Positions 20,564 through 30,010 of a stretch of 64,000 nt of DNA are shown in pieces (position 1 is the first letter of the stretch; every line of letters begins with the position of its first letter). The stretch covers positions 3,083,793-3,147,792 of the forward strand of contig NZ_JBEWCD010000002.1 in NCBI RefSeq assembly GCF_040530035.1, read 5' to 3'. Position numbers and translations under genes: made by a program. The notes below the pieces were generated by a model that searched no databases, was not told the origin of the DNA, and worked only from the letters and a program-made list of their open reading frames with translations. The stretch comes from Roseibium sp. HPY-6 (GTDB lineage Bacteria; Pseudomonadota; Alphaproteobacteria; Rhizobiales; Stappiaceae).

Positions 20564-21604
20564 CTAAAAACCATAAATTACGGCCATGTCCGCATCTTTG
20601 CTCGCAACAAGCTTAGCCAGGTCAAAAATGACTTTGGCCTGCTTCCAGGTTGCATCATCTTGCATCTTACCATCGATCATGACGGCACCGGTACCATCTG
20701 GCATGGCTTCCAGGATCTTTCGTGCGAATTCCACTTCGCCTGCATCGGGTGAAAACACCTTTTTGGCAATTCCAATCTGAGTTGGGTGCAACGACCAGGC
20801 CCCGAGACACCCCATCAAGAATGCGTTACGGAACTGGCTTTCGCATGCCGCAGGATCAGAGAAGTCTCCGAACGGGCCGTAAAACGGCTTGATGCCATAG
20901 GAAAGGCAGGCATCGACCATTTTGCCAACCGTATAGTGCCACAGATCCTGCTGATAAGCTGCACGCGCTCCACCATCATCGGCATCGGACAGGACGGCAT
21001 AGTCTGGATGCCCGCCACCGACGCGGGTTGTCTTCATGCCCCTTGAGGCTGCCAGGTCTGCGGGGCCAAGGCTCATGCCATGCATGCGAGGGCTTGCGGC
21101 CGCGATCTGCTCGACGTTCTTGACGCCCTCGGCCGTTTCCAGGATGGCATGGATCAGGATCGGTTTTGACAGGCCATCCTTTGCTTCAAGCTGCGCAAGA
21201 AGCTGATCGAGGTAGTGTATGTCCCAGGGCCCTTCGACCTTGGGCAGCATGACAACATCCAGTTTCTCGCCAACCGCCCCGACGATCTCAACTATATCGT
21301 CGAGAAACCAGGGACTGTTGAGGCAATTGACCCGTGTCCAGAGACCGGTTGATCCGAAGTCGTTGTCCCGCGCCATCTGAATGAACCCATTTCGGGCATC
21401 GGATTTGGCATCAGCAGGAATCGCGTCTTCCAGGTTGCCGAGAACAACGTCCACCTTTTCGATGAGATCAGGGACCTTTGCACGCATTTTTTCTATGTGA
21501 GGCGGCACGAAATGGATCATGCGCTCAAGCGATACCGGGATCTCCCGAAACGGCTCTGGTGCTCCGATCGCGAGCGGCTTGTAAAATGCGCTTGGGGTTT
21601 TCAT
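20564..21604 (-). CDS. CoA-ester lyase of the HpcH/HpaI aldolase-citrate lyase family
   Basis: The 346-residue protein has the TIM-barrel family marks [67 protein letters not shown] and YGPFGDFSD, followed by [17 protein letters not shown]. This pattern is shared with L-malyl-CoA/beta-methylmalyl-CoA lyases (for example Mcl1 of Rhodobacter), which cleave CoA thioesters to glyoxylate plus an acyl-CoA. The exact substrate cannot be told, and no ethylmalonyl-CoA pathway genes lie next to it. Confidence 0.85.
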   Translation of the reverse strand: MKTPSAFYKPLAIGAPEPFREIPVSLERMIHFVPPHIEKMRAKVPDLIEKVDVVLGNLEDAIPADAKSDARNGFIQMARDNDFGSTGLWTRVNCLNSPWFLDDIVEIVGAVGEKLDVVMLPKVEGPWDIHYLDQLLAQLEAKDGLSKPILIHAILETAEGVKNVEQIAAASPRMHGMSLGPADLAASRGMKTTRVGGGHPDYAVLSDADDGGARAAYQQDLWHYTVGKMVDACLSYGIKPFYGPFGDFSDPAACESQFRNAFLMGCLGAWSLHPTQIGIAKKVFSPDAGEVEFARKILEAMPDGTGAVMIDGKMQDDATWKQAKVIFDLAKLVASKDADMAVIYGF

Positions 21605-21698
21605 GAAACCACAGTCCTCCTCCTGTTCGGAAAATAGCTATAGCGACAATGCTGCGCTGCAACAATCCCCCGAAAGGGTAAGATATCTGGAACAGTGA

Positions 21699-22664
21699 TC
21701 AGTTTTTCAGCGACTTGGCACCAATCGCGCGCACTTCCTGTCTTTTGATCAGGCTTTTTCCGGGAGGCGCCCACTTCTTGTGAATCCACATCCATTGCTC
21801 CGGGTGCTCGCTGATCCAGCCCTCGAAGATCTTATGCATCAGCGCTGTCGCGGACCTGATATCCTCTTGCCGGTCTTCTGTCTTGGGAACAGTAATCGCC
21901 CGGCCTTCAACGTGAAAGCTGACACCTTTCTTCCGGACGACGCGCCCGAGAACGATCGGAACGTTGCATGAGCGCGCCAGTGATGCAGGGACCGTGTTGG
22001 CATAGGCCATCTGACCGAAGAAAGGCACCTGAATGCCCCTTGCTTCGCGAAGATCACCCATCATGGCAACAACACCGCCGCTCTTCAGCGTTCCGAGTAT
22101 CTTCCGTGCTGTCTCGGGTCCTTTCGACAACAGGCCGCCGCGGTAGAGATCTTGCCGAAGAGACCTTAGAGCCTGATCGGCTTCCGGGTTTCTAAGCGCT
22201 TGATAGACACCCGTGACGTCTATGCCGCGGCTCACCACGGGCTGAACACACAATTCCCAGTTACCGCTATGGAAAGACACAAGAAGACAGGCCTGGTCAC
22301 CGGCAAGGACTTTTGCTGTCGTCTCGTCCGCAACGGCCTCAAACCGGTGGTCCTGTTTCAAAAGCCGGTCGATATGAAATGTCTCTGCCGCAACCCGGCC
22401 AAGGTTTTCCCACATGCCGCGAACGATCCGTTCCCGCTTCTCATCGTTCATCGAAGGAAACGCCTTTTGAAGATGCAGCAACGCGCGTTTGTGGCGTGGG
22501 TTGAGCGGTGCAAACAAGCGCCAGGCTTTGCCCATTAAATAAGAGGCTGCGTCAACCGGGATGAGACGAAAGAGAAAAATAGCGAGATTGAGCGCGATGC
22601 CCTCGATACGGTTTTGAAACGCGTACCGTTTCGGATGTTTCCTTTGTCTTTTCTTTCGAGACAT
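21699..22664 (-). CDS. LpxL/HtrB-type lysophospholipid acyltransferase
   Basis: This inner-membrane protein of 321 residues has a basic N-terminus (SRKKRQRKHPKR), one hydrophobic segment (about 22-40) and the catalytic motif HSGNWE (HxxxxE type) in LVSFHSGNWEL. Further marks are VYQALRNPEAD, GVVAMMGDLREARGIQVPFFG and the C-terminal HPEQWMWIHKKW. The family adds secondary acyl chains to lipid A. Which acylation step it does is unknown, and an ornithine-lipid or other acyltransferase role is also possible. Confidence 0.88.
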   Translation of the reverse strand: MSRKKRQRKHPKRYAFQNRIEGIALNLAIFLFRLIPVDAASYLMGKAWRLFAPLNPRHKRALLHLQKAFPSMNDEKRERIVRGMWENLGRVAAETFHIDRLLKQDHRFEAVADETTAKVLAGDQACLLVSFHSGNWELCVQPVVSRGIDVTGVYQALRNPEADQALRSLRQDLYRGGLLSKGPETARKILGTLKSGGVVAMMGDLREARGIQVPFFGQMAYANTVPASLARSCNVPIVLGRVVRKKGVSFHVEGRAITVPKTEDRQEDIRSATALMHKIFEGWISEHPEQWMWIHKKWAPPGKSLIKRQEVRAIGAKSLKN

Positions 22665-22888
22665 TTGGGAGTGGCTACTCTCGCTTTTGTTTGCCCAATC
22701 TGCGCGATGGGCGATTTCAGGTCATCTCGGCCAAATTGCGGCCTTGCAGTGCCGATCCAGACCTGATTGGAATGCGGGACGAACAACGATCCGCTTGTGA
22801 GGCGTCCATATCCAAGCTCTTTGCGAGATGCAAGCCTCTTTGAAAGGACGCTTCAATGCCGATTGCCGCATCAAATCTCGGAATCTGA

Positions 22889-23842
22889 ATGCTGGACGTA
22901 ATCACTCTGGCCCTGCCGTTCTTCGGGCTCATTCTTCTGGGCTATGGCGCCGGGAAAATTAAAAACATTCCCGAAGCGGGTCTTGCCTGGATGAATTTTT
23001 TCGTCATTTATCTGGCGCTTCCGGCCCTGTTTTTCCGGCTGCTTTCGGAAACACCGTTCGAGCAACTGGCAAATTTCTCTTATATCGCGGCAACGACGTT
23101 CACGACCTATATCGTATTTGCGATCTCCTTTTGCATCGGGGTGGTCGCAACGCGCGGCAACATCGGAGAATCGACGATCTTGGGGATCGCCGGCGCCTAT
23201 TCAAATGTCGGTTATATGGGTCCCGGACTGACGCTTGCCGTTCTCGGCGAACAGGCGACCGTGCCGACCGCACTGATCCTGACATTCGACAACGCGCTCA
23301 TGTTCATTCTGGCGCCGCTGCTGATGGCTTTGGCCGGAACGGAAAACGAAACAATCCTGGGAACGCTGAAGCAGATCATCATAAAGATCTTCACGCACCC
23401 GTTCATCCTCGCAACGATCGCCGGTGTTTCGGCGGCTGCTTTCGAATTCCGGCCACCGCAGGCGATCAACACACTCCTGCTTTACCTCAGCAATGCCGCA
23501 GCTCCATGCGCGCTCTTTGCCATGGGCGTGTCGATAGCGATCCGGCCAATCGGACGGATACCGGTCGAACTGCCGTTGGTGCTGTCGGTCAAACTGCTGC
23601 TGCACCCGATCCTCATCTTTCTGCTGCTGTCGTGGCTCGGAGGCTTCGACCCGAGCTGGGTCGCAACGGCCGTACTCATGTCCTGCCTGCCACCGGCCAC
23701 AAACGTCTTTGTTATTGCTCAGCAATACGGAACATACGTGCAGCGGGCATCGAGTTTCGTGCTCGTCGGTACGGCGGTGTCGATAATCACCGTGACCGCA
23801 TTCATTTGGGCGATAACCTCTGGCATATTGCCGACCGGATAA
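22889..23842 (+). CDS. AEC family auxin/malonate-type carrier
   Basis: The 317-residue protein is hydrophobic throughout with about ten membrane segments and starts MLDVITLALPFFGLILLGYGAGK. It contains FVIYLALPALFFRLLSE, GAYSNVGYMGPGL and CLPPATNVFVIAQQYG, as in the auxin efflux carrier family. Members export small organic anions by proton-driven transport; the substrate here is unknown. It stands upstream of a DUF1801 gene with a gap of 29 bases. Confidence 0.88.
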   Translation: MLDVITLALPFFGLILLGYGAGKIKNIPEAGLAWMNFFVIYLALPALFFRLLSETPFEQLANFSYIAATTFTTYIVFAISFCIGVVATRGNIGESTILGIAGAYSNVGYMGPGLTLAVLGEQATVPTALILTFDNALMFILAPLLMALAGTENETILGTLKQIIIKIFTHPFILATIAGVSAAAFEFRPPQAINTLLLYLSNAAAPCALFAMGVSIAIRPIGRIPVELPLVLSVKLLLHPILIFLLLSWLGGFDPSWVATAVLMSCLPPATNVFVIAQQYGTYVQRASSFVLVGTAVSIITVTAFIWAITSGILPTG

Positions 23843-23871
23843 GTTCACGCGCATCGCCCTGGGTATCAGCA

Positions 23872-24270
23872 ATGAATGAAAACAAGACCCTCTTGGAGAC
23901 CATTGGGCAACATCCTGAACCTATCAGAGACAAGTTGCTTCATCTGCGCCGCCTCATTTTGGACGTGGCCGAGCAAAACGAAGCCATCGGCGAAGTGGAA
24001 GAGACACTTAAGTGGGGACAGCCCAGCTTCCTGACCGTGAAACCGAAAACAGGCACGACCGTTCGGATTGACCGCGACACGTCAGGCGAGGGGGATGTGG
24101 TCCTGTTCGTGCACTGTCAGACATCATTGGTTTCGCACTGGCGCGCGCTCTTTCCCCATGTGTGTTTTGGTGGCAACAGAAGCGTTCATTTCAGGTCTGA
24201 AGATCCGCTGCCGGAAGATGAAATCCGGCAAATGATCACCATGGCCTTTACATACCACCGCTCCCGATAG
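23872..24270 (+). CDS. DUF1801 domain protein
   Basis: The 132-residue cytoplasmic protein carries IRDKLLHLRRLILDVAEQ, VEETLKWGQPSFLTVKPKTGTTVRID and ends MITMAFTYHRSR, which fits the DUF1801/YdhG-like fold. No biochemical role is known for the family. The frame is open far upstream (to 23131), in a different frame inside the AEC gene, so the ATG at 23872 is the true start. Confidence 0.82.
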   Translation: MNENKTLLETIGQHPEPIRDKLLHLRRLILDVAEQNEAIGEVEETLKWGQPSFLTVKPKTGTTVRIDRDTSGEGDVVLFVHCQTSLVSHWRALFPHVCFGGNRSVHFRSEDPLPEDEIRQMITMAFTYHRSR

Positions 24271-24303
24271 CCAGAACGCGGCAATGGAGATTTCGTGTGA
24301 TCG

Positions 24304-25503
24304 CTATGGAAGGCGAAGTCCAAGGCGCGGTGCCATGCCTTCTCGCATCAGCAGCCGCCTGAGCGGACCGATGCGTCCTGCCATGTACATGCCAGCACTG
24401 CGCACAATCTGTGCCGGCAGGAACGAGGTGAGCAGGGATCTGTTCAGCGCGTCAACCGCGTTTGTACGCGATGCGATATCGCTTCGTCGCCGATCTTCAT
24501 AAGACTGCAACACAGCCACGCCACCGATATCGCTGCCGCGAATGCGAGCGCTCTGCAGCGTGCTCGCCAGATCATCGATATCACGAAGCGACAGGTTGAG
24601 CCCCTGTGCACCAATCGGCGGGAACACATGTGCGGTCTCACCGATAAGGGCCAGCCTTTGACCGATGAGACTGCGCGCATTCAATCCGGACAGCGGAAAA
24701 TGCTGAACGTCGGACACAATTTCGAACGTTCCGACAATGGAATGAGCGCGCCGTTCAAGTTCGCGCGCAAGCTCAGCCGGTGGCATCGAAAGAAGGTGGT
24801 TCGCGCCTTCTTCCGTCTCGACACAAACGATTGAGCACATTCGCCCGGGCAGGGGGACAAGCGTAAAGGGTCCGGTCTGCGTATGGAATTCCGTCGAGAT
24901 ATCAGCGTGCGGAAGCCTGTGTTCAACATTCAGCACAACCGCCACCTGGGGATAGGACCAGGATTTCACTTCGATATCGGCCGCTTGCCGAAGCAGCGAC
25001 TGACGCCCATCGGCTGCAACCGCCAGTCTCGCTCTCACGGGCTTGTCGGATCCCGGGCACACTTCAACAAAGTCATCGGAATAGGTCACTGAACCGGCGC
25101 TGTCCGTCACGCAGGTCAAGCCCGCTTCTGCGTCGCATTTTTCTTGAAGTTTCTTATTAAGTTTACTGTTTAAAATATTGAATCCGAACTCTTCCAATCC
25201 GAGTTCACTTGAATCGAAAACGACTTCCGGTGCCCGGAAGAGCCGATCGGTGTCATCGATCATTCGCATCTTTTTCAGGCGGGCACTGTCTTCGACAAGC
25301 TCGTCCCAAACGCCAATGTCTTCCAGAAGCGAAATCGATTTTTGCCAAAGCGCCGTCGTGCGTCCATCGGAATGGCCGGATACGGGCGCAACAAGGCTAA
25401 CGCTGAAACCCAGTTGAGCGAGTTTCAGAGCGGCAATACGTCCCGAAAGACCACCTCCGACGACAACGATATCCTGAATGTCCGGTTTTTTTGATTTTGG
25501 CAT
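24304..25503 (-). CDS. UbiH/UbiF/COQ6-type FAD-dependent hydroxylase
   Basis: The 399-residue protein has the dinucleotide motif VVVGGGLSGRIAALKLAQLG, the DG motif in AVAADGRQSLLRQAA and the FAD-ribityl motif ALIGETAHVFPPIGAQGLNLSLRDIDDLA. This is the pattern of ubiquinone-ring hydroxylases (UbiH, UbiF, UbiL). It most likely hydroxylates a ubiquinone precursor; which ring carbon is unknown. A small arginine-containing change from the more usual GxGxxG to GGGLSG is within family range. Confidence 0.9.
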   Translation of the reverse strand: MPKSKKPDIQDIVVVGGGLSGRIAALKLAQLGFSVSLVAPVSGHSDGRTTALWQKSISLLEDIGVWDELVEDSARLKKMRMIDDTDRLFRAPEVVFDSSELGLEEFGFNILNSKLNKKLQEKCDAEAGLTCVTDSAGSVTYSDDFVEVCPGSDKPVRARLAVAADGRQSLLRQAADIEVKSWSYPQVAVVLNVEHRLPHADISTEFHTQTGPFTLVPLPGRMCSIVCVETEEGANHLLSMPPAELARELERRAHSIVGTFEIVSDVQHFPLSGLNARSLIGQRLALIGETAHVFPPIGAQGLNLSLRDIDDLASTLQSARIRGSDIGGVAVLQSYEDRRRSDIASRTNAVDALNRSLLTSFLPAQIVRSAGMYMAGRIGPLRRLLMREGMAPRLGLRLP

Positions 25504-25707
25504 TGTGTTGACCCGATCTGCTCGCGACCTGACTAGAACATGTCCTCCTGAAGAGATTCTTCAACGAGACGAAACCACGCAGGCGCATTTCAGTCAGAAC
25601 CTGTATGATCCAGATAGTGCGTCAGACATGAGCAAGATCAAAGCCGTCGGCGTTAGAACCGTAGTACATCCGGATGAACCGGACATCGACACAGCAAACA
25701 ACACTCA

Positions 25708-26625
25708 ATGACAGCTGCCACAACGCGCAACACAGACAACGGGAAAGAACTTGCCAAATCGACCGGTCAATCCGGTTGGCCCATCATTGTGACCGTTGTC
25801 CTTGCCCTCAGTGCTTCGGGATGGATCTACCTTGGTGCAATGGTTGCCGCCATGGTGCCGTCGATGGACATGGCAACGGCCGGGCCGGGCATGCAGGTCT
25901 TCAATCAGTTCAATCTGTTCAATGGTCTGTCTGCGGAAGCCCGGGCGGCACTTGCGGTGATTTGCCTCCCCGCAGGCGCGACTTTCGGGATGCCGACCCC
26001 AGCCCTGAACAGTCTTGACGTTGTAAAGATTTTTGCAATGTGGGCGATGATGTCGACGGCAATGATGTTGCCAGGTGCGCTCCCGATGTTCCGAGCCTAT
26101 CAGGACAGTCTTGTTCGCCTGGGGTATGGTCGACAAAGTGTGGCGCGGACGGGCGTGGCATCCGTATTCGGTTACCTCACCGTCTGGCTGGGCTACGCGG
26201 TTGTTGCCACGTTTGCTCAATGGATATTGTCCAAAGCCGGAAGCCTGAATGATATGATGGCCCCGGCCAGCATGGCTTTGACGACATCGGTCTTGTTTGC
26301 GGCGGGTGTTTACCAGTTCACACCGGCCAAGAAAGCGTGTCTTCAGCGCTGCTGGTATCCGCGCTGGGTATTTTCGACCGGTGAAAACCCGGGATTTCTT
26401 GCCGGATACCGTGAGGGACTCGTTCAGGGGTGGGCGTGTTTGGGATGTTGCTGGGCGGTGATGACTGTCATGTTCGCGGTCGGGCTCATGAATATTCTAT
26501 GGATTGCGCTTCTTGGCGGTGTGATGGCGCTGGAAAAAGCGTTCCCAAGCCGGATCGCGCCGCCCGCGATCGGCGTTTTTCTCGTCCTGTGGGCGGTTTT
26601 TCTGACGATTGCCATTTATGCCTGA
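25708..26625 (+). CDS. DUF2182 predicted metal-binding membrane protein
   Basis: The 305-residue protein has about seven hydrophobic segments. Marks are the methionine-rich MWAMMSTAMMLPGALPMF, YQFTPAKKACLQRCWYP and the cysteine pair in GWACLGCCWAVMTVMF, all typical of DUF2182 proteins, which are predicted metal-binding. The Met/Cys pattern would suit copper or another soft metal, but this is inference. DUF1326 is a frequent partner elsewhere; none is seen here. Confidence 0.8.
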   Translation: MTAATTRNTDNGKELAKSTGQSGWPIIVTVVLALSASGWIYLGAMVAAMVPSMDMATAGPGMQVFNQFNLFNGLSAEARAALAVICLPAGATFGMPTPALNSLDVVKIFAMWAMMSTAMMLPGALPMFRAYQDSLVRLGYGRQSVARTGVASVFGYLTVWLGYAVVATFAQWILSKAGSLNDMMAPASMALTTSVLFAAGVYQFTPAKKACLQRCWYPRWVFSTGENPGFLAGYREGLVQGWACLGCCWAVMTVMFAVGLMNILWIALLGGVMALEKAFPSRIAPPAIGVFLVLWAVFLTIAIYA

Positions 26626-26805
26626 AGCGCCGCTCTGATTTCTGACAGAAATACGCCGGGGACTGTTTTTTCGGTTCACACTGTCATACGATTGCAATAT
26701 TACTCCCCGGACACGGCAGATGGTGGTCAGTTGGGGAAGGCGTTAGCGCCTGAAACAGGCCGCAAATCCTGTGTGCGCCGTGTTGCTTTTGTGTGAGGAT
26801 ACCCC

Positions 26806-27522
26806 GTGACGGACATTACCCCGGGCAAGGAAGCGCCCGAACCCGCCCTATTTCTTATTCATGTCCTTACGGCGTCCGGTGCCCCGATTGCTCTTGTTGC
26901 GCTTCTGGCCGGTGCACAAGGCAAATGGGCGGAAATGTTCGCATGGCTCGGGCTGGCCTTCTTCATCGACGGCATCGACGGCCCGCTGGCACGCCGCTTC
27001 AATATTGCAGAACGCCTGCCGCGCTGGTCGGGCGCTTCGCTCGACTTTGTCATCGATTACGCAACCTATGTGTTCCTGCCGGCTTTTGCGCTCTCCTGGA
27101 GCATAATGCTGTCGCAGCCTTGGAATTGGATCTGCGGAGGCCTGATCGTCTTTACCGGCGCTCTTTATTTTGCAGACAACGGCATGAAAACGCCCGACGG
27201 ATCCTTCAAGGGGTTTCCGGCAGGATGGAACATGGTCGTTTTCGGCCTGATGGTCCTGTCACCGTCACAGACGTTTACCATTGCAACCGTCCTGCTGTGC
27301 TGTGCTTTGACCTTTGCACCGATCCGTTTCGTTCATCCTGTCCGTGTCCGCCGCTGGCGCATCGTGACCCTGCCAATCACGTTGCTTTGGATGGGACTGG
27401 CCGGGTATGCCATCATCAATGGTATGGCGCTTGAAGGGATCGGCGCTCTACTCTTTACAGTGTCGAGCATCTATCTGTTTTCCGTCTCTGCAATCCAGCA
27501 ACTCATTGACAGGGTCGACTAA
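26806..27522 (+). CDS. pcs: phosphatidylcholine synthase
   Basis: Pcs condenses CDP-diacylglycerol with choline to give phosphatidylcholine directly, a route typical of alphaproteobacteria. The CDP-alcohol phosphotransferase motif is present as DGIDGPLARRFNIAE, then GASLDFVIDY (DGxxARxnGxxxDxxxD). The 238-residue protein has about eight membrane segments. A GTG start follows GAGGATA. I did not see choline transport genes nearby. Confidence 0.92.
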   Translation: MTDITPGKEAPEPALFLIHVLTASGAPIALVALLAGAQGKWAEMFAWLGLAFFIDGIDGPLARRFNIAERLPRWSGASLDFVIDYATYVFLPAFALSWSIMLSQPWNWICGGLIVFTGALYFADNGMKTPDGSFKGFPAGWNMVVFGLMVLSPSQTFTIATVLLCCALTFAPIRFVHPVRVRRWRIVTLPITLLWMGLAGYAIINGMALEGIGALLFTVSSIYLFSVSAIQQLIDRVD

Positions 27523-27614
27523 CCTCCAAAACGGCCTTTTCGGGACGCCTTGAAATCATTAGTGTTCCGCCAGGCAAATGAAAAAATGAGGCGAAAGGCC
27601 TCCTGGAGGTTCAG

Positions 27615-28592
27615 ATGGTTCAGGCAATCCGCGTCCATGAAACGGGCGGCCCCAGCGTTATGCGTTGGGAACAGATCGAAGTCGGCGAACCCGGGCCCGG
27701 CGAAGCTCGGATCCGACACACTGCGATCGGTTTGAATTTCATCGATACGTATTTTCGCTCGGGCCTATATCCTGCGCCCGCCGGCACGCCGTTTTCTCCC
27801 GGTAATGAAGGCGCAGGGATCGTTCTGTCCGTTGGGGAAGGCGTGACGCATGTCGGGCCGGGCGATCGTGTTGCCTATGTCGGCGCCATTGGCGCTTACG
27901 CGCAGGAGCGGGTCATTTCAGCCGACAGTCTCGTCGCACTGCCGGATGGAATCGACGACAGGACCGCAGCCGGCATGATGCTCAAGGGCATGACGGCCCA
28001 GTATCTGCTTCGGCAAACCTATTCAGTCGGGCCGGACACAACCCTGCTGTTTCACGCAGCAGCTGGCGGTGTCGGTCTTATCGCCGGCCAGTGGGCCGCT
28101 CATCTAGGTGCAACCGTCATCGGAACCGCAGGATCGCAGGAAAAAATCGAGCTGGCAAAGGCTCACGGCTTCCAGCACATGATCAACTACCGGACGGAGA
28201 ATTTCGTAGATCGCGTCAAGGAGATCACCGACGGCGGCGGATGCGACGTTGTTTATGACTCCGTCGGCAAGGACACTTATCCCGGATCGCTTGATTGCCT
28301 GAAACCACGCGGCTTGTGGGTCAGCTTCGGCCAGTCTTCGGGGGTGATCAGCGACTTCAATCTGGGTCTGCTCGCGCAGAAGGGTTCGCTTTTTGCGACC
28401 AGACCGACGCTGTTCAATTACATCGCGACCCGTGACGCTCTTGAAAGTACCGCAGCGGAACTGTTTGATGTCGTTGAAAAAGGGATCGTCAAGGTAAAGG
28501 TAAACCAGGAATACAGGCTGGCAGACGCGATCCAGGCGCACGAAGATCTTGAAGGCAGAAAGACCACAGGCACCACAGTCTTGATCCCATAG
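27615..28592 (+). CDS. NADPH:quinone oxidoreductase, zinc-independent MDR family
   Basis: The 325-residue protein starts MVQAIRVHETGGPSVMRWE and contains FIDTYFRSGLYP, LFHAAAGGVGLIAGQWAAHLGATVIGTAG (the NADPH Rossmann motif) and VYDSVGKDTYPGSLDCLKPRG. Those are marks of the Qor family, which reduces quinones by one electron using NADPH. A GGAGG site is seven bases upstream. Only eight bases separate it from the LysR gene, so both are likely co-transcribed. Confidence 0.92.
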   Translation: MVQAIRVHETGGPSVMRWEQIEVGEPGPGEARIRHTAIGLNFIDTYFRSGLYPAPAGTPFSPGNEGAGIVLSVGEGVTHVGPGDRVAYVGAIGAYAQERVISADSLVALPDGIDDRTAAGMMLKGMTAQYLLRQTYSVGPDTTLLFHAAAGGVGLIAGQWAAHLGATVIGTAGSQEKIELAKAHGFQHMINYRTENFVDRVKEITDGGGCDVVYDSVGKDTYPGSLDCLKPRGLWVSFGQSSGVISDFNLGLLAQKGSLFATRPTLFNYIATRDALESTAAELFDVVEKGIVKVKVNQEYRLADAIQAHEDLEGRKTTGTTVLIP

Positions 28593-28600
28593 GCGCTGGA

Positions 28601-29566
28601 ATGGGTAGTCTATCCGGCCGGGCACAGGATTTGTCGCGTAATCTCTACAGCCCCGCGATGCGTTACTTTCTCGCGGCCGCGGAAGCCGGCTCTATCCGGG
28701 CGGCTTCGCGGGAACTCAACGTTGCCTCGTCCGCAGTCAACCGCCAGATCCTGTGGCTGGAGGAATCCCTCGGGCTGCAGCTTTTCGAACGTGTCGGGCG
28801 CCGCATCAGACTGTCACAGGCCGGTGAGCTTCTCCTCGCACATGTCCGTCGCACATTTTCAGACTTTGAGGGAACCGTCGCGGAGCTCGATGCCTTACGT
28901 GGATTGCGGCGCGGATCAGTCTCGATCGCAAGCGTTGAAAGCGTGTCTGAAAAACTGCTGCCGGCGGTGATCACCAGTTTCCGCAAGCAGTATCCGGGCA
29001 TTCACGTGAGTGTTTCCGTCTCGTCGTCGCAGGAAGCTGCGAGAAAAGTTGAAACGGCGGAAGCAGATGTCGGTTTTACATTTGATCCGCCGGAAAATTC
29101 CGCTCTTACCGTGGCTTTTCAGCACAACTTGGTCATCGGTGCGCTGATGACACCAGGACACCCGCTTGCAGGCGAAAAGAACCTCGGCCTTCAGGACTGC
29201 CTGAAATATCCGGTCGCTCTTCCCGCCGAAGGGCTTTCTCTGCGCACTCGTCTGGATCTTGTCCGAAGCAGAATACCGGGAGCCTCGAGAACCTATGTGG
29301 AAGCCAACTCTCTTCGGTTGATGCGCGCTCTGGCACGCGAGGAAGACGTGATCGGATTCCAGACGCTGATCGGTTGCGAGGATGATCTTGCCTCCGGCGG
29401 GCTCGTTTTCAAACCGCTGACCGACGCGCCACTTCAAGCGGACCGTTTGTGTGTGATAACGTCATCATTGCGCGCGCTTGCACTTGCGCCTGGAATGTTT
29501 TTTGATCACGCAGTGCTCGCCTTGAAGGACCAACTGACGACAATTGATGCCAATTCGGCATCATAA
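28601..29566 (+). CDS. LysR family transcriptional regulator
   Basis: The 321-residue protein has an N-terminal winged helix-turn-helix (about residues 17-80: RYFLAAAEAGSIRAASRELNVASSAVNRQI, then LFERVGRRIRLSQAG) and a C-terminal periplasmic-binding-like effector domain. It stands between qor and the purine genes on the same strand, so it may sense a purine intermediate such as urate or xanthine. This is inferred from position only. Confidence 0.9.
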   Translation: MGSLSGRAQDLSRNLYSPAMRYFLAAAEAGSIRAASRELNVASSAVNRQILWLEESLGLQLFERVGRRIRLSQAGELLLAHVRRTFSDFEGTVAELDALRGLRRGSVSIASVESVSEKLLPAVITSFRKQYPGIHVSVSVSSSQEAARKVETAEADVGFTFDPPENSALTVAFQHNLVIGALMTPGHPLAGEKNLGLQDCLKYPVALPAEGLSLRTRLDLVRSRIPGASRTYVEANSLRLMRALAREEDVIGFQTLIGCEDDLASGGLVFKPLTDAPLQADRLCVITSSLRALALAPGMFFDHAVLALKDQLTTIDANSAS

Positions 29567-29656
29567 AGGTCTCAAATGAGCGCTTTGGTTCCTCGTTTTT
29601 TTAAGGCACATTTTATGACAGTTTTGCGGAGGTTTGCCGCAAGAGGGAGAAAGTCA

Positions 29657-30007
29657 ATGGGGCGTTTGACAACGCACGTTTTGGATACAGCCTTGGGCAA
29701 ACCCGCCAGAGGATTGAAAATCGATCTCTGGCACAGGGGTGACGCACCAGTGCTTCTCTCATCTCACGTTACCAACGCCGATGGTCGTGTCGATGCCCCG
29801 ATCCTTGAAGGCGACCGTTTCGAAATCGGGGAATTCGAATTGCAGTTTCACGCCGGCGACTACTTGAAAGATACCGGACAAGATCTCCCGAAGCCCCTGT
29901 TTCTGGATGTAATTCCAATTCGCTTCGGTATCGCGGAGCCGGACGGGCACTACCATGTTCCGCTTTTGCTTTCGCCGTTCGGCTACTCGACCTACAGGGG
30001 AAGCTGA
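29657..30007 (+). CDS. uraH: 5-hydroxyisourate hydrolase (transthyretin-like)
   Basis: This enzyme of 116 residues hydrolyses 5-hydroxyisourate in the conversion of urate to allantoin. It has the family N-terminus [17 protein letters not shown], a central [28 protein letters not shown] and the diagnostic C-terminal YRGS. The frame extends to 29576, but the ATG at 29657 has a GAGGGAG site and gives the standard length. Three bases separate it from xdhA, which makes the xanthine-to-urate link direct. Confidence 0.95.
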   Translation: MGRLTTHVLDTALGKPARGLKIDLWHRGDAPVLLSSHVTNADGRVDAPILEGDRFEIGEFELQFHAGDYLKDTGQDLPKPLFLDVIPIRFGIAEPDGHYHVPLLLSPFGYSTYRGS

Positions 30008-30010
30008 ACA

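Noticed and set aside
23131..23871. Long upstream extension of the DUF1801 frame
   Set aside because: It is an out-of-frame reading of the AEC carrier gene; the real start is the ATG at 23872.
25478..25711. 77-residue frame overlapping the start of the UbiH-type gene and the DUF2182 gene
   Set aside because: It lies mostly opposite the hydroxylase start and shows no family features.
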